A DNA stretch of 18,698 bases from Sphingobacteriales bacterium (GCA_020058405.1 JAGVEE010000117.1:1-18698); one strand, 5' to 3'. Shown: positions 9,512 through 16,557, numbered from the stretch's first letter. Numbers and translations: made by a program. Notes: generated by a model not told the origin, from the letters alone.

Positions 9512-10285
9512 TTATAATTCGTTAAAAGCAATGTGTATGTCTGTGAAATCCCTTGATTTTAAAGAGGCTCCACCAATTAGTCCACCATCAATGTCTTTCT
9601 GAGAAAACAATGATTTAGCATTCGTAGGATTACAACTTCCTCCGTATAAAATACTCATGTCTTCGGCAATTTCTTCGCTGAATTTTGCTGCCATTACACT
9701 TCGTATAAATGCATGCATTTCTTGCGCTTGCTCTGGGCTTGCAGTTTTACCTGTACCTATTGCCCACACTGGTTCGTAAGCCAACACTATATTTTTTATT
9801 TGATCATTTGTTAAATGAAATAATGATTCTTCTAACTGACTTTGTACCGTGCTAAAATGTTTCTCCGTTTCTCTCTCTTCCAATTTTTCGCCTATACAAA
9901 AAATTGGAATCAATTTATTTTCCAAAGCAATGTCAACCTTTTTTGCCAATAGTTTCGAATCTTCATGTTGGTATTCTCTGCGTTCTGAGTGACCAATAAT
10001 TACGTACTCAACCCCAACAGATTTAATCATCTCCGCAGATATTTCACCTGTGTATGCCCCAGCTTTTTCATGATGACAATTTTGTGCAGCCACATGAAAA
10101 TTACTTTCTGTTGCAATTAATTTTTGGATGGATGATAAATGAATATAGGGTGTTGCAAACACTGTTGTTACCTCACGATGCAATTCATCTTTAATCATAT
10201 ATACCGCTTCAGAAATTAATTCTAAACCCGTTAGGTAATCTTTGTTCATTTTCCAATTACCTGCTACAATTTTCTTTCTACTCAT
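9512..10285 (-). CDS. tpiA: Triosephosphate isomerase
   Basis: Interconverts glyceraldehyde-3-phosphate and dihydroxyacetone phosphate in glycolysis and gluconeogenesis. From MSRKKIVAGNWKMN the protein has 257 residues, the normal size of the TIM barrel. All catalytic residues are present: Lys-12 in GNWKMN, His-99 in IIGHSERR, and Glu-171 in AYEPVWAIGTG (loop 6 follows). The phosphate-binding YGGSC (214-218) and LIGGASL (236-242) are also there. I chose the start at 10285 over the longer one at 10315 because family N-termini begin just before the VAGNWKMN strand. This start overlaps the end of the GlmU-like gene by 8 bases (ATG lies within TATGAGTAG), which implies translational coupling. prmA follows after one base. 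Confidence 0.97.
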   Translation of the reverse strand: MSRKKIVAGNWKMNKDYLTGLELISEAVYMIKDELHREVTTVFATPYIHLSSIQKLIATESNFHVAAQNCHHEKAGAYTGEISAEMIKSVGVEYVIIGHSERREYQHEDSKLLAKKVDIALENKLIPIFCIGEKLEERETEKHFSTVQSQLEESLFHLTNDQIKNIVLAYEPVWAIGTGKTASPEQAQEMHAFIRSVMAAKFSEEIAEDMSILYGGSCNPTNAKSLFSQKDIDGGLIGGASLKSRDFTDIHIAFNEL

Positions 10286-11450
10286 AACTTTTTCTATAAT
10301 CTTTTGTCGATTCAAATATGTTTAGCAAAATATTTTTTTCTTGTTCGTTAAATTCTAATCCTCTGCGTTCATATACTTTTTGAGCCACCTCAAATACTTT
10401 ATTTAGTTGGTATACTTCCATTCCATGTGCGCCACCCCAAGAAAAATCAGGGATAAAATTTCGTGGGAAACCCGAACCAAAAACATTACTCGCCACTCCC
10501 ACTACGGTACCTGTATTAAACATGGTATTTATTCCGCACTTCGCATGGTCGCCCATAATTAAGCCACAAAACTGGAGGCCTGTTTTTCTAAAATTATTGC
10601 TTTGGTAATTCCATAATTTAACTTCAGCATAATTATTTTTAAGATTCGAATTATTACTGTCGGCACCAATATTACACCACTCTCCAATTACTGCATTACC
10701 TAAAAATCCGTCGTGTGCCTTATTGCTGAAGCCAAATATTACAACATTATTTAACTCGCCTCCAACTTTACAATGCTGTCCAATACTGGTAGCACCGTAA
10801 ATTTTAGTTCCCATTTTTGTTTGCGAATGTTCTCCCAAATAAAAGGGACCACGTATCATACAACCTTCCATCACTTCTGCATCTTTTGCAATGTATATAG
10901 GACCAGAACTCGTGTTTAAGATAGACGCATTTACAATGGCACCCTCTTCAATAAATAATTGATCTGGGCTACCAATTAAAGTATTCGATACATTTAATGG
11001 AAGCGACTTTTTATCTTGAGTTATCAATTCAAAATCTTTGCGACATTCTTTATCATTCCAAGAAAAAATTTGTGGCAATGCATTCAAATAATCGTAACTA
11101 AAGTTTACTTGTGTATCTATTGTTTCAGAGTTAAGTGCTTCGGCATTTTTCAATAAAATTTTTGAATCATCAAGTATGGCCTCTCCTTGCTTTAAGCTAA
11201 GAATTGTATTTTTTAATTCAATACTTGGTATAGCAGATGCATTAATCCAAATAGTTTGAGGGTCTTGTTGAATTGGAAACTTCTCTTGTAAATAACTTTC
11301 CGTTAAATAAGAAATTTGTGCCGAAGGGAAATAATAGTGCCACTTCTCTTTTATACTGAGCATGCCGATTCGGATTTCTGCTACCGGTCGGGTAAAAGTA
11401 AGTGGCAATAGTTGCCCCCTACTCAAGTCGTCGAATAAAATAATGTTCAT
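10278..11450 (-). CDS. GlmU-like protein: left-handed beta-helix acyltransferase with a divergent N-terminal domain
   Basis: Resembles the Bacteroidota 'GlmU family' proteins thought to act in UDP-N-acetylglucosamine synthesis. The 390 residues divide into two parts. The N-terminal domain (1-150) has the family signature FTRPVAEIRIGM (19-30) but lacks the LAAGxGTRM nucleotide loop of canonical GlmU. The left-handed beta-helix, about 165-330, shows hexapeptide repeats and NKAHDGFLGNAVIGEWCNIG (243-262), which matches the GlmU/GlmU-like acetyltransferase region. A C-terminal helical tail follows. UDP-GlcNAc feeds peptidoglycan and lipid A synthesis, which suits the downstream mpl and envelope genes. 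The start at 11450 is forced by the conserved NIILFDD strand. A TAnnTTTG box ends only four bases before it. Whether it really has both transferase activities cannot be told from sequence. Confidence 0.85.
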   Translation of the reverse strand: MNIILFDDLSRGQLLPLTFTRPVAEIRIGMLSIKEKWHYYFPSAQISYLTESYLQEKFPIQQDPQTIWINASAIPSIELKNTILSLKQGEAILDDSKILLKNAEALNSETIDTQVNFSYDYLNALPQIFSWNDKECRKDFELITQDKKSLPLNVSNTLIGSPDQLFIEEGAIVNASILNTSSGPIYIAKDAEVMEGCMIRGPFYLGEHSQTKMGTKIYGATSIGQHCKVGGELNNVVIFGFSNKAHDGFLGNAVIGEWCNIGADSNNSNLKNNYAEVKLWNYQSNNFRKTGLQFCGLIMGDHAKCGINTMFNTGTVVGVASNVFGSGFPRNFIPDFSWGGAHGMEVYQLNKVFEVAQKVYERRGLEFNEQEKNILLNIFESTKDYRKSYE

Positions 11451-11454
11451 TTAG

Positions 11455-11462
11455 CAAAGATA
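11455..11462 (-). promoter_or_regulatory. Candidate -7 box for the GlmU-like/tpiA/prmA run
   Basis: The minus strand reads TATCTTTG, then CTAA, then the ATG. This matches the Bacteroidota TAnnTTTG consensus. With usual spacing the transcript would begin at or next to the A of the start codon, so the mRNA may be leaderless. No TTG is seen at the normal -33 distance, which lowers confidence. Confidence 0.4.
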
Positions 11463-11503
11463 GAAGGCTTGAGAACATATTTAGGAGAAAATTACCAACG
11501 CTT

Positions 11504-11539
11504 GTAAAATAAGAAAGTCCGGCTTGGAGCCAGACTTTC
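11504..11539 (-). terminator. Intrinsic terminator after the L31 gene
   Basis: On the minus strand a 12-pair stem (GAAAGTCTGGCT / AGCCGGACTTTC, one G-U pair) closes a three-base loop CCA and is followed by the T-rich run TTATTTTA. The stem spans 11539-11513, starting 27 bases after the L31 stop, and separates L31 from the GlmU-like gene downstream. Confidence 0.8.
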
Positions 11540-11566
11540 AATAACATATTATTAGGTATGCTTAAA

Positions 11567-11815
11567 TTATTTCTTTGCGTAACGAGTTTTGAACTTGTCG
11601 ATACGACCTGCTGTATCAACCAATTTCAATTTACCAGTGTAAAAAGGGTGAGATTTGTGTGAAATCTCTAATTTTACCAATGGATATTCGTTGCCATCTT
11701 CCCAAATAACTGTGTCTTTGGTTTCGATTGCCGACTGTGTCATAAATGAATAGTCGCAAGATAAGTCTTTGAAAACGACTAATCTATAGTTCTTAGGATG
11801 TATTTCTGCTTTCAT
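11567..11815 (-). CDS. rpmE2: 50S ribosomal protein L31, type B
   Basis: A small protein of the large ribosomal subunit. The 82 residues from [11 protein letters not shown] carry the L31 pattern: HPKNYR near the start, [10 protein letters not shown], the central SHPFYTGK, and a basic tail [12 protein letters not shown]. The four zinc-binding cysteines of type A L31 are missing; only one Cys is present. This marks it as the zinc-independent type B form, which other bacteria use when zinc is scarce but which appears to be the standard form in many Bacteroidota. The start at 11815 is preferred to the in-frame ATG at 11854, which would add 13 atypical residues and lie upstream of the likely transcript start. 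It has its own promoter and terminator. Confidence 0.96.
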   Translation of the reverse strand: MKAEIHPKNYRLVVFKDLSCDYSFMTQSAIETKDTVIWEDGNEYPLVKLEISHKSHPFYTGKLKLVDTAGRIDKFKTRYAKK

Positions 11816-11837
11816 CTTCTCTTTAAAATTCGGACTG

Positions 11838-11869
11838 CAAATGTAGAAAAGCATTGCTTAAAATGCAAA
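11838..11869 (-). promoter_or_regulatory. Promoter of the L31 gene
   Basis: The minus strand reads TTTG (11869-11866), 20 bases, then TACATTTG (11845-11838), a full match to the Bacteroidota -33/-7 consensus. It predicts a leader of about 18 bases, ending in AAAGAGAAG directly before the ATG at 11815. Confidence 0.6.
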
Positions 11870-11900
11870 TGTATTTCAATTTTTATTCAGAAAAATCGAT

Positions 11901-12305
11901 TTACGACTGAATTTCTTGGCAAAGTTCTATTAAAACCCCGTTAGCATCTTTTGGATGTACAAAACAAACTAGTTTATTATCTGCTCCTTTTTTAGGTTCT
12001 TTGTTTAATAAAGTAAAGCCTTCTGCTTCTAATCTGGCCATTTCGGCATGTATATCGCTCACATCAAATGCTATATGATGTATCCCTTCCCCTTTTTTCT
12101 CAATAAATTTAGCAATGGCACTATCCGTTTTAGTAGCTTCTAACAATTCAATCTTATTTGGCCCTATTTGAAAGAATTGGGTTAAAACTCCCTCAGATTC
12201 TACTTCTTCACGTTTATATGATTTCTGAGCAAACAATTTTTCGAAAATACTTGTTGATGCATCAAGGTTTTTAACCGCAATTCCGATGTGTTCGATTTTA
12301 TTCAT
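11901..12305 (-). CDS. mce: Methylmalonyl-CoA epimerase
   Basis: Interconverts (R)- and (S)-methylmalonyl-CoA in the pathway linking propionyl-CoA and succinyl-CoA. The 134 residues form the tandem beta-alpha-beta-beta-beta units of the vicinal-oxygen-chelate (glyoxalase) fold. The metal ligands are visible as His-6 (IEHIGIAV), Glu-53 (NKIELLEA), His-77 (GIHHIAFDV) and Glu-127 (VLIELCQ). FIEKKGEGIHHIAF and the C-terminal HPKDANGVLIEL are typical of the epimerase rather than of glyoxalase I. The start at 12305 is chosen because family members begin with M(N/D)KIEHIGIAV; the in-frame ATG at 12320 lies upstream of the probable -7 box. It is divergent from iscS, sharing a 115-base promoter region. 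The mutase partner is not in the window. Confidence 0.93.
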   Translation of the reverse strand: MNKIEHIGIAVKNLDASTSIFEKLFAQKSYKREEVESEGVLTQFFQIGPNKIELLEATKTDSAIAKFIEKKGEGIHHIAFDVSDIHAEMARLEAEGFTLLNKEPKKGADNKLVCFVHPKDANGVLIELCQEIQS

Positions 12306-12308
12306 GGT

Positions 12309-12337
12309 CAAAAATATCAATTAAATGAAGAATACAA
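12309..12337 (-). promoter_or_regulatory. Candidate promoter of mce, possibly leaderless
   Basis: The minus strand shows TTG (12337-12335), an 18-base spacer and TATTTTTG (12316-12309), a consensus -7 box. Only ACC separates it from the ATG at 12305, so transcription would start at the start codon itself. Confidence 0.45.
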
Positions 12338-12364
12338 GGAATTAAAAAAAATGAAAAAATGCCA

Positions 12365-12391
12365 TTGAATTTATAAAAATGGCTATATTTG
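12365..12391 (+). promoter_or_regulatory. Promoter of the isc operon
   Basis: TTG (12365-12367), a 16-base spacer and TATATTTG (12384-12391) match the Bacteroidota -33/-7 elements. The predicted leader is about 25 bases and is A/T-only near the start, with no Shine-Dalgarno sequence. No IscR-type operator or iscR gene was recognised nearby. Confidence 0.6.
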
Positions 12392-12420
12392 TATGTAATT
12401 TATATAAAGTCTAAATAAAA

Positions 12421-13635
12421 ATGATAAAACTTCCGATATATCTCGACAATAACGCTACCACACCCATGGATCCGCGTGTATTAGAAGCAATGATTCCATA
12501 TTTCACAGAGAAATTTGGAAACGCAGCAAGCAGAAACCACCCATTTGGATGGGTTGCAGAAGAAGCTGTAGATTACGCTAGAGAGCAAATCTCTAAATTA
12601 ATTGGTTGTACTGAAAAGGAAATCATTTTTACATCTGGTGCAACGGAATCAAACAACCTTGCTATAAAGGGTGTATTTGAAATGTACCAATCTAAAGGCA
12701 ATCACATAATTACCTTAACTACTGAGCATAAAGCAATTTTAGATACTTGCCATCACCTAGAAAAACAAGGTGCTGAGATTACCTATCTAGATGTTCAGGC
12801 TGATGGTATGGTTGATTTAGCCAAACTTGAAGCTGCAATAACTCCTAAAACCATTCTTATATCTATAATGTATGGAAATAACGAAATAGGTGTTGTTCAA
12901 CATATAAAAAAGATTTCGGAAATAGCTCGTAAACACGGAGTTCTATTACATACAGATGCTACACAAGCGGTAGGTAAAATTCCTGTAAATGTAGAAACAG
13001 ATGGAATCGATTTAATGTCGTTTTCTGGACATAAGATGTACGGCCCTAAAGGAATTGGTGTTTTATATGTACGCAGAAAAAACCCAAGAGTTAAAGTTAC
13101 TGCACAAATGGACGGTGGCGGACACGAACGTGGAATGCGTTCGGGTACCTTAAATGTACCAGGCATTGTAGGATTAGGCAAAGCAGCAGAAATTGCGATG
13201 TTAGATATGGAGAAAGATGCAGTTCGTTTATCAGCTTTAAGAGATAAATTAGAAAATGCATTAAGCACCTTAGAAGAATCATACGTAAACGGAAATATTG
13301 GAAGCAGATTGCCACATACAACTAACATCTCCTTTAAATATGTAGAAGGTGAAGGATTAATGATGGCGATGAAAGATTTAGCAGTATCATCTGGTTCTGC
13401 ATGTACATCTGCGTCATTAGAACCATCATATGTATTAAAAAGCTTAGGCTTGAATGATGATTTAGCACATTCATCTATTCGTTTTGGTTTAGGTAGGTTT
13501 ACAACTGATGAAGAAGTAGATTACGCAATAGAAGTAACTAAAACTGCTGTAACTAAATTAAGAGAAATGAGTCCTTTGTGGGAGATGTTTAAAGAAGGCA
13601 TTGACTTGGATTCTGTGGAGTGGGCAGAACATTAA
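12421..13635 (+). CDS. iscS: Cysteine desulfurase IscS
   Basis: A pyridoxal-phosphate enzyme that takes sulfur from cysteine and passes it as a persulfide to the scaffold IscU. Its 404 residues equal the usual IscS length. [14 protein letters not shown] (8-21) opens the fold. TSGATESNN (71-79), His-103 in TTEHKA and the cofactor lysine Lys-205 in [12 protein letters not shown] follow. The long mobile loop [17 protein letters not shown] carries the persulfide cysteine Cys-328. The conserved tail [18 protein letters not shown], which in IscS contacts IscU, is intact. This places it in group I (IscS/NifS) rather than SufS. It leads a three-gene operon with iscU and iscA; the 116-base gap to iscU is mostly two tandem-repeat arrays. 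Confidence 0.97.
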   Translation: MIKLPIYLDNNATTPMDPRVLEAMIPYFTEKFGNAASRNHPFGWVAEEAVDYAREQISKLIGCTEKEIIFTSGATESNNLAIKGVFEMYQSKGNHIITLTTEHKAILDTCHHLEKQGAEITYLDVQADGMVDLAKLEAAITPKTILISIMYGNNEIGVVQHIKKISEIARKHGVLLHTDATQAVGKIPVNVETDGIDLMSFSGHKMYGPKGIGVLYVRRKNPRVKVTAQMDGGGHERGMRSGTLNVPGIVGLGKAAEIAMLDMEKDAVRLSALRDKLENALSTLEESYVNGNIGSRLPHTTNISFKYVEGEGLMMAMKDLAVSSGSACTSASLEPSYVLKSLGLNDDLAHSSIRFGLGRFTTDEEVDYAIEVTKTAVTKLREMSPLWEMFKEGIDLDSVEWAEH

Positions 13636-13683
13636 TCGAAGATTCGAAATTTCGAATTGTCGAATTATCGGATTATCGAAAGA
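13636..13683. repeat. Tandem 8-base array (TCGAANTN word), six copies, directly after the iscS stop
   Basis: Six contiguous 8-base units: TCGAAGAT, TCGAAATT, TCGAATTG, TCGAATTA, TCGGATTA, TCGAAAGA. The first begins at the base after the iscS stop codon. Units share the palindromic TCGA core, and 13642-13657 (ATTCGAAATTTCGAAT) is a perfect 16-base palindrome. It is part of the iscS-iscU intercistronic mRNA. Confidence 0.8.
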
Positions 13684-13700
13684 AAACAATTAAGCACAAC

Positions 13701-13749
13701 ATTAGCTCCATTAGCTAATTAGCATATTAACACATTAGCACATTAAATA
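13701..13749. repeat. Tandem 8-base array (ATTAGCAC word), six copies, ending 2 bases before iscU
   Basis: Units are ATTAGCTCC (nine bases), ATTAGCTA, ATTAGCAT, ATTAACAC, ATTAGCAC, ATTAAATA. The last ends at 13749 and iscU starts at 13752, so the array itself forms the iscU translation-initiation region. It contains overlapping palindromes ATTAGCTAAT (13710-13719) and GCTAATTAGC (13714-13723). No Shine-Dalgarno sequence is present. Confidence 0.75.
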
Positions 13750-13751
13750 CT

Positions 13752-14165
13752 ATGGCATATTCAGAAAAAGTAATTGATCATTACAACAACCCTCGTAACG
13801 TGGGAACGTTGGATAAAAGTAAAAACACTGTAGGTACAGGTTTAGTAGGTGCCCCAGAGTGTGGCGACGTAATGCGTTTACAAATTGAAGTAGATGAAAA
13901 TAACGTAATCCAAGACGCAAAGTTTAAAACCTTTGGTTGTGGATCTGCTATCGCTTCCTCATCATTAGCTACAGAATGGTTGAAAGGTAAATCAATCGAC
14001 CAAGCTTTAGAAATTGATAACATGGATATTGTTGAAGAATTAGCTTTACCACCAGTAAAAATTCACTGTTCGGTTTTAGCTGAGGATGCAATAAAGGCTG
14101 CAATCAACGATTACCGTGTGAAAAACGGAATGGCTCCAGTAGAATCAGAGAAATCGCATCATTAA
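13752..14165 (+). CDS. iscU: Iron-sulfur cluster scaffold IscU
   Basis: The scaffold on which [2Fe-2S] and [4Fe-4S] clusters are assembled from IscS-derived sulfur. The 137 residues contain the three cluster cysteines Cys-37 (APECGD), Cys-63 (FGCGSA) and Cys-106 (KIHCSVL), the conserved Asp-39, and LPPVK at 99-103, the site recognised by the HscA chaperone. That motif and the absence of an insert between the second and third cysteines identify IscU rather than SufU. The tail ends in a short polar stretch with two histidines. It lies between iscS and iscA; both flanking gaps are filled with short-word tandem arrays. The chaperone genes hscA and hscB do not follow in the window, so they must lie elsewhere if present. 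Confidence 0.97.
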   Translation: MAYSEKVIDHYNNPRNVGTLDKSKNTVGTGLVGAPECGDVMRLQIEVDENNVIQDAKFKTFGCGSAIASSSLATEWLKGKSIDQALEIDNMDIVEELALPPVKIHCSVLAEDAIKAAINDYRVKNGMAPVESEKSHH

Positions 14166-14177
14166 TTTTAATAGATA

Positions 14178-14240
14178 TTAGTCCTTAGTCTTTAGTCGTT
14201 AGACGATCTAAAGACTAAGGACTAGAGACTAAGGACTCAG
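14178..14240. repeat. Palindromic 7-base array (4 x TTAGTCN + 4 x GACTNAG) forming a hairpin before iscA
   Basis: The left half is TTAGTCC, TTAGTCT, TTAGTCG, TTAGACG (14178-14205). After a short centre (ATCTAAA, 14206-14212) the right half is GACTAAG, GACTAGA, GACTAAG, GACTCAG (14213-14240), the inverse word. As RNA, 14180-14191 pairs perfectly with 14226-14237, and pairing continues inward with a few mismatches to a loop near 14205-14212, about 24 positions in all. The array ends four bases before the iscA ATG. There is no T-run after the stem, so it is not a typical terminator. Confidence 0.85.
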
Positions 14241-14244
14241 TAAA

Positions 14245-14571
14245 ATGATTACAATAACAGATAAAGCAAAGTCTAAAATCACAGATTTAAGAGAATCTGC
14301 CAAACTAGATGATGGTTACTTTTTAAGAGTAGCTGTTGCTGGGGGTGGTTGTTCTGGTTTATCCTATAAGTTAGATTTTGATAATGAAATACGCACAGGC
14401 GACCAGGAATTTGAAGATAAGGGTGAAAAAGTTGTGCTAGATATGAAGAGTTTTCTCTATTTAGCAGGCACAGAGCTCGATTTTTCGGATGGGTTAAATG
14501 GCAAAGGATTTAATTTTGTGAACCCTAATGCCTCACGAACTTGCGGTTGCGGCGAAAGTTTTTCAGTTTAA
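14245..14571 (+). CDS. iscA: Iron-sulfur assembly/carrier protein IscA (HesB family)
   Basis: An A-type carrier that binds iron or a preformed cluster and delivers it to target proteins. The 108 residues are typical of the family, and the three ligand cysteines are present: Cys-36 in VAGGGCSGLSY, and Cys-100 and Cys-102 in SRTCGCGESF. It could equally be named ErpA or SufA by sequence alone; the IscA name rests on its place after iscU. The start at 14245 gives the usual MITITDKAKSKI beginning. Translation starts only four bases after a long palindromic array, so its expression may be set by that hairpin. A strong terminator follows 20 bases after the stop and closes the isc operon. Confidence 0.94.
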   Translation: MITITDKAKSKITDLRESAKLDDGYFLRVAVAGGGCSGLSYKLDFDNEIRTGDQEFEDKGEKVVLDMKSFLYLAGTELDFSDGLNGKGFNFVNPNASRTCGCGESFSV

Positions 14572-14591
14572 ATAATATTTTTTTTTAATTT

Positions 14592-14626
14592 AGGTCTTCA
14601 ACAAAATATTGAAGACCTTTTTTTTT
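14592..14626 (+). terminator. Intrinsic terminator of the isc operon
   Basis: A perfect 10-pair stem (AGGTCTTCAA / TTGAAGACCT) around the loop CAAAATA, followed by eight further T residues. The minus-strand reading has no T-run, so it works only for rightward transcription. The acyl-CoA ligase gene starts 17 bases further on. Confidence 0.92.
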
Positions 14627-14643
14627 ACAAAAACCCTAAAAAT

Positions 14644-16557
14644 ATGCAACTAACCGACAAGGCTACTATACCTCAATTATTACGTAATGTTGTAAAATAC
14701 ATACATCCTGAAACGGATACGTTTATGTTTGAAAAAGTAAAAGATACTTATGTGCCTATTACGTATAAAGAAACATTAGATAAAGCAGATAGAATATCCT
14801 CGTATTTCTTAGATAACGAGATAAAAAAAGGAGATAGAATTGGCTTTATTGTTGAAAACTGCCCGGAGTATGTATTCTATGATCAAGCGCTTCAACAATT
14901 GGGCTGTATAAATGTGTCTATTTATCCTACCCTTTCTGATGATGATGTAGAATACATCATAAATGATGCACAAATAAAAATGATTTTAGTAGGAACTCAT
15001 TTCCTATTAAAAAAACTAATAAAAATTGCACCAAACTGTCCAACGCTTACTCACATTATCCCAAAATTCGAGGATTATAAAAAAATTGCAGAAAGCTATA
15101 ATGGTTCAGTAAAAATTATCTGTTTAGACGAGGTAATTGCTGGTGGAGATAAAACAGTTGAGCACAATAGGGCAACTATAAATCGTATGCGCGACGAAGT
15201 TAGGCCTCAGGATTTGTCATCATTAATTTATACTTCAGGTACTACTGGTACTCCAAAAGGAGTAATGCTAAGTCATTTAAACTTTTGCCATAATGTAAAA
15301 GTAAGTTTAATACAAATTCCACACATTACTTCTGAAGAAACATTTCTATCATTTTTACCACTCTCACACGTTTTTGAACGTACTGCTACTTACCATATTT
15401 GTATTGCACAAGGAAGTAAAATTGCATTCGCACAAAGCTTAGAACTATTAGGTAAAAACATGATGGAAGTAAAACCTACCGTTATGAGTGTAGTGCCTCG
15501 TTTATTGGAAAAAATAAATGAGAAAGCGATGAAAAATGGTACTTCTGCAGGTGGACTTAAATCGAAGATATTTTTATGGGCAATTGATACAGGCTCTAAA
15601 TACAGAAACATTGTAGAAGCTGGTAAAACTCCAGGAATGTTGTTGAGCATGCAACGCAACATTGCAGAAAAGTTAGTGTTCTCAAAAATTAAAGAAAAAA
15701 CTGGAGGTAATTTAAAATTCATTATATCAGGAGGTGCAGCCTTGCCACAAAATATTGGTGAGTTTTTCGGGAATTTAGGCATTAAAGTACTAGAAGGTTA
15801 CGGACTAACAGAAACTTCGCCTGTAATGGCGGTAACTGAGTTTACACGCCAAGTGTATGGTACGGTTGGAAGAGTTTTGCCAGAAATTACGATTGCCATT
15901 CAAGATGCCGATACCAAACGAATTATTACCGAACAAACGCATGAAACCTTTGATCCAAACTTTGAAAGTGAAGAAGGCGAAATTATTTTACGCGGAAACA
16001 ATGTAATGCAAGGCTACTGGAACAAACCAGAAGATACTGCTAATGCCATTGATAAATATGGTTGGTTACATACAGGCGATGTAGGTAAATTCTACAAAGG
16101 AAATTTGAAAATTACCGATCGTATTAAAAATATGCTGGTAAATTCGTACGGAAAAAACGTGTACCCTACTCCTATCGAAAACACTTATTTACAAAGTAAT
16201 CGCATCGACCAGATCTTCTTACTTGGCGATAAACGCGAATACATTACCGCTATTATTGTACCATCAAAAGAAAACATGATGGAACAATTCGGATTAACGG
16301 AAGCTTACTTTCAGGAAAATGATTTGTTTATAAGCGATGAAAATATTGTGAATTGGGTAAATGAACACATCCGCAAATACTCTTCTGAATTAGCAAAATT
16401 TGAACGCATCAAAGGCTTTATTCTTAAACGTAACCCATTTACTATTGAAGATGGTGAAATGACTCCAACTCTCAAAATAAAACGCAGAATTGTAGAGAAG
16501 AAATTCGCTACAGAAATTGATGCGATGTATGAGATGGAAGAGATGAGTGAGTTGTGA
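14644..16557 (+). CDS. fadD: Long-chain acyl-CoA synthetase (AMP-forming)
   Basis: Activates fatty acids to acyl-CoA through an acyl-adenylate. The 637 residues carry the adenylating-enzyme signatures in order: the P-loop YTSGTTGTPKGVMLSH (196-211), LPLSHVFER (238-246), which is typical of long-chain synthetases, EGYGLTETSP (384-393), GWLHTGDVG (473-481), TDRIKN (491-496), and the C-terminal lysine motif TPTLKIKRR (608-616, catalytic Lys-611). The insert between P-loop and YGLTE and the total length fit the bacterial long-chain (FAA1-like) group. Chain length preference cannot be read from sequence. The last two codons and the TGA stop fall inside a 7-base tandem array. It has no evident promoter of its own: the isc terminator ends 17 bases upstream. 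Confidence 0.93.
   Translation: MQLTDKATIPQLLRNVVKYIHPETDTFMFEKVKDTYVPITYKETLDKADRISSYFLDNEIKKGDRIGFIVENCPEYVFYDQALQQLGCINVSIYPTLSDDDVEYIINDAQIKMILVGTHFLLKKLIKIAPNCPTLTHIIPKFEDYKKIAESYNGSVKIICLDEVIAGGDKTVEHNRATINRMRDEVRPQDLSSLIYTSGTTGTPKGVMLSHLNFCHNVKVSLIQIPHITSEETFLSFLPLSHVFERTATYHICIAQGSKIAFAQSLELLGKNMMEVKPTVMSVVPRLLEKINEKAMKNGTSAGGLKSKIFLWAIDTGSKYRNIVEAGKTPGMLLSMQRNIAEKLVFSKIKEKTGGNLKFIISGGAALPQNIGEFFGNLGIKVLEGYGLTETSPVMAVTEFTRQVYGTVGRVLPEITIAIQDADTKRIITEQTHETFDPNFESEEGEIILRGNNVMQGYWNKPEDTANAIDKYGWLHTGDVGKFYKGNLKITDRIKNMLVNSYGKNVYPTPIENTYLQSNRIDQIFLLGDKREYITAIIVPSKENMMEQFGLTEAYFQENDLFISDENIVNWVNEHIRKYSSELAKFERIKGFILKRNPFTIEDGEMTPTLKIKRRIVEKKFATEIDAMYEMEEMSEL

Noticed and set aside
10286..10315. 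Longer tpiA start adding ten residues.
   Set aside because: It would overlap the GlmU-like gene by 38 bases and give an N-terminus unlike other triosephosphate isomerases; the ATG at 10285 fits the family.
11419..11619. Short leftward frame between the L31 and GlmU-like genes.
   Set aside because: It crosses the L31 terminator and overlaps both gene ends in another frame, with no recognisable content.
11816..11854. Longer start for L31, adding 13 residues.
   Set aside because: The -7 box of the L31 promoter lies within this extension, and L31 proteins start at MKAEIHP or similar.
12306..12320. Upstream in-frame ATG for mce at 12320.
   Set aside because: It lies upstream of the predicted transcript start, and the family begins at MNKIEHIGIAV.
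12897..13328. Leftward open frame of 143 codons opposite iscS.
   Set aside because: It is a shadow of iscS: composition is unlike a real protein and the iscS reading is fully conserved, including catalytic residues.
13636..14240. Possible CRISPR arrays between isc genes.
   Set aside because: Units are 7-8 bases and touch one another with no unique spacers, and no cas gene is present.
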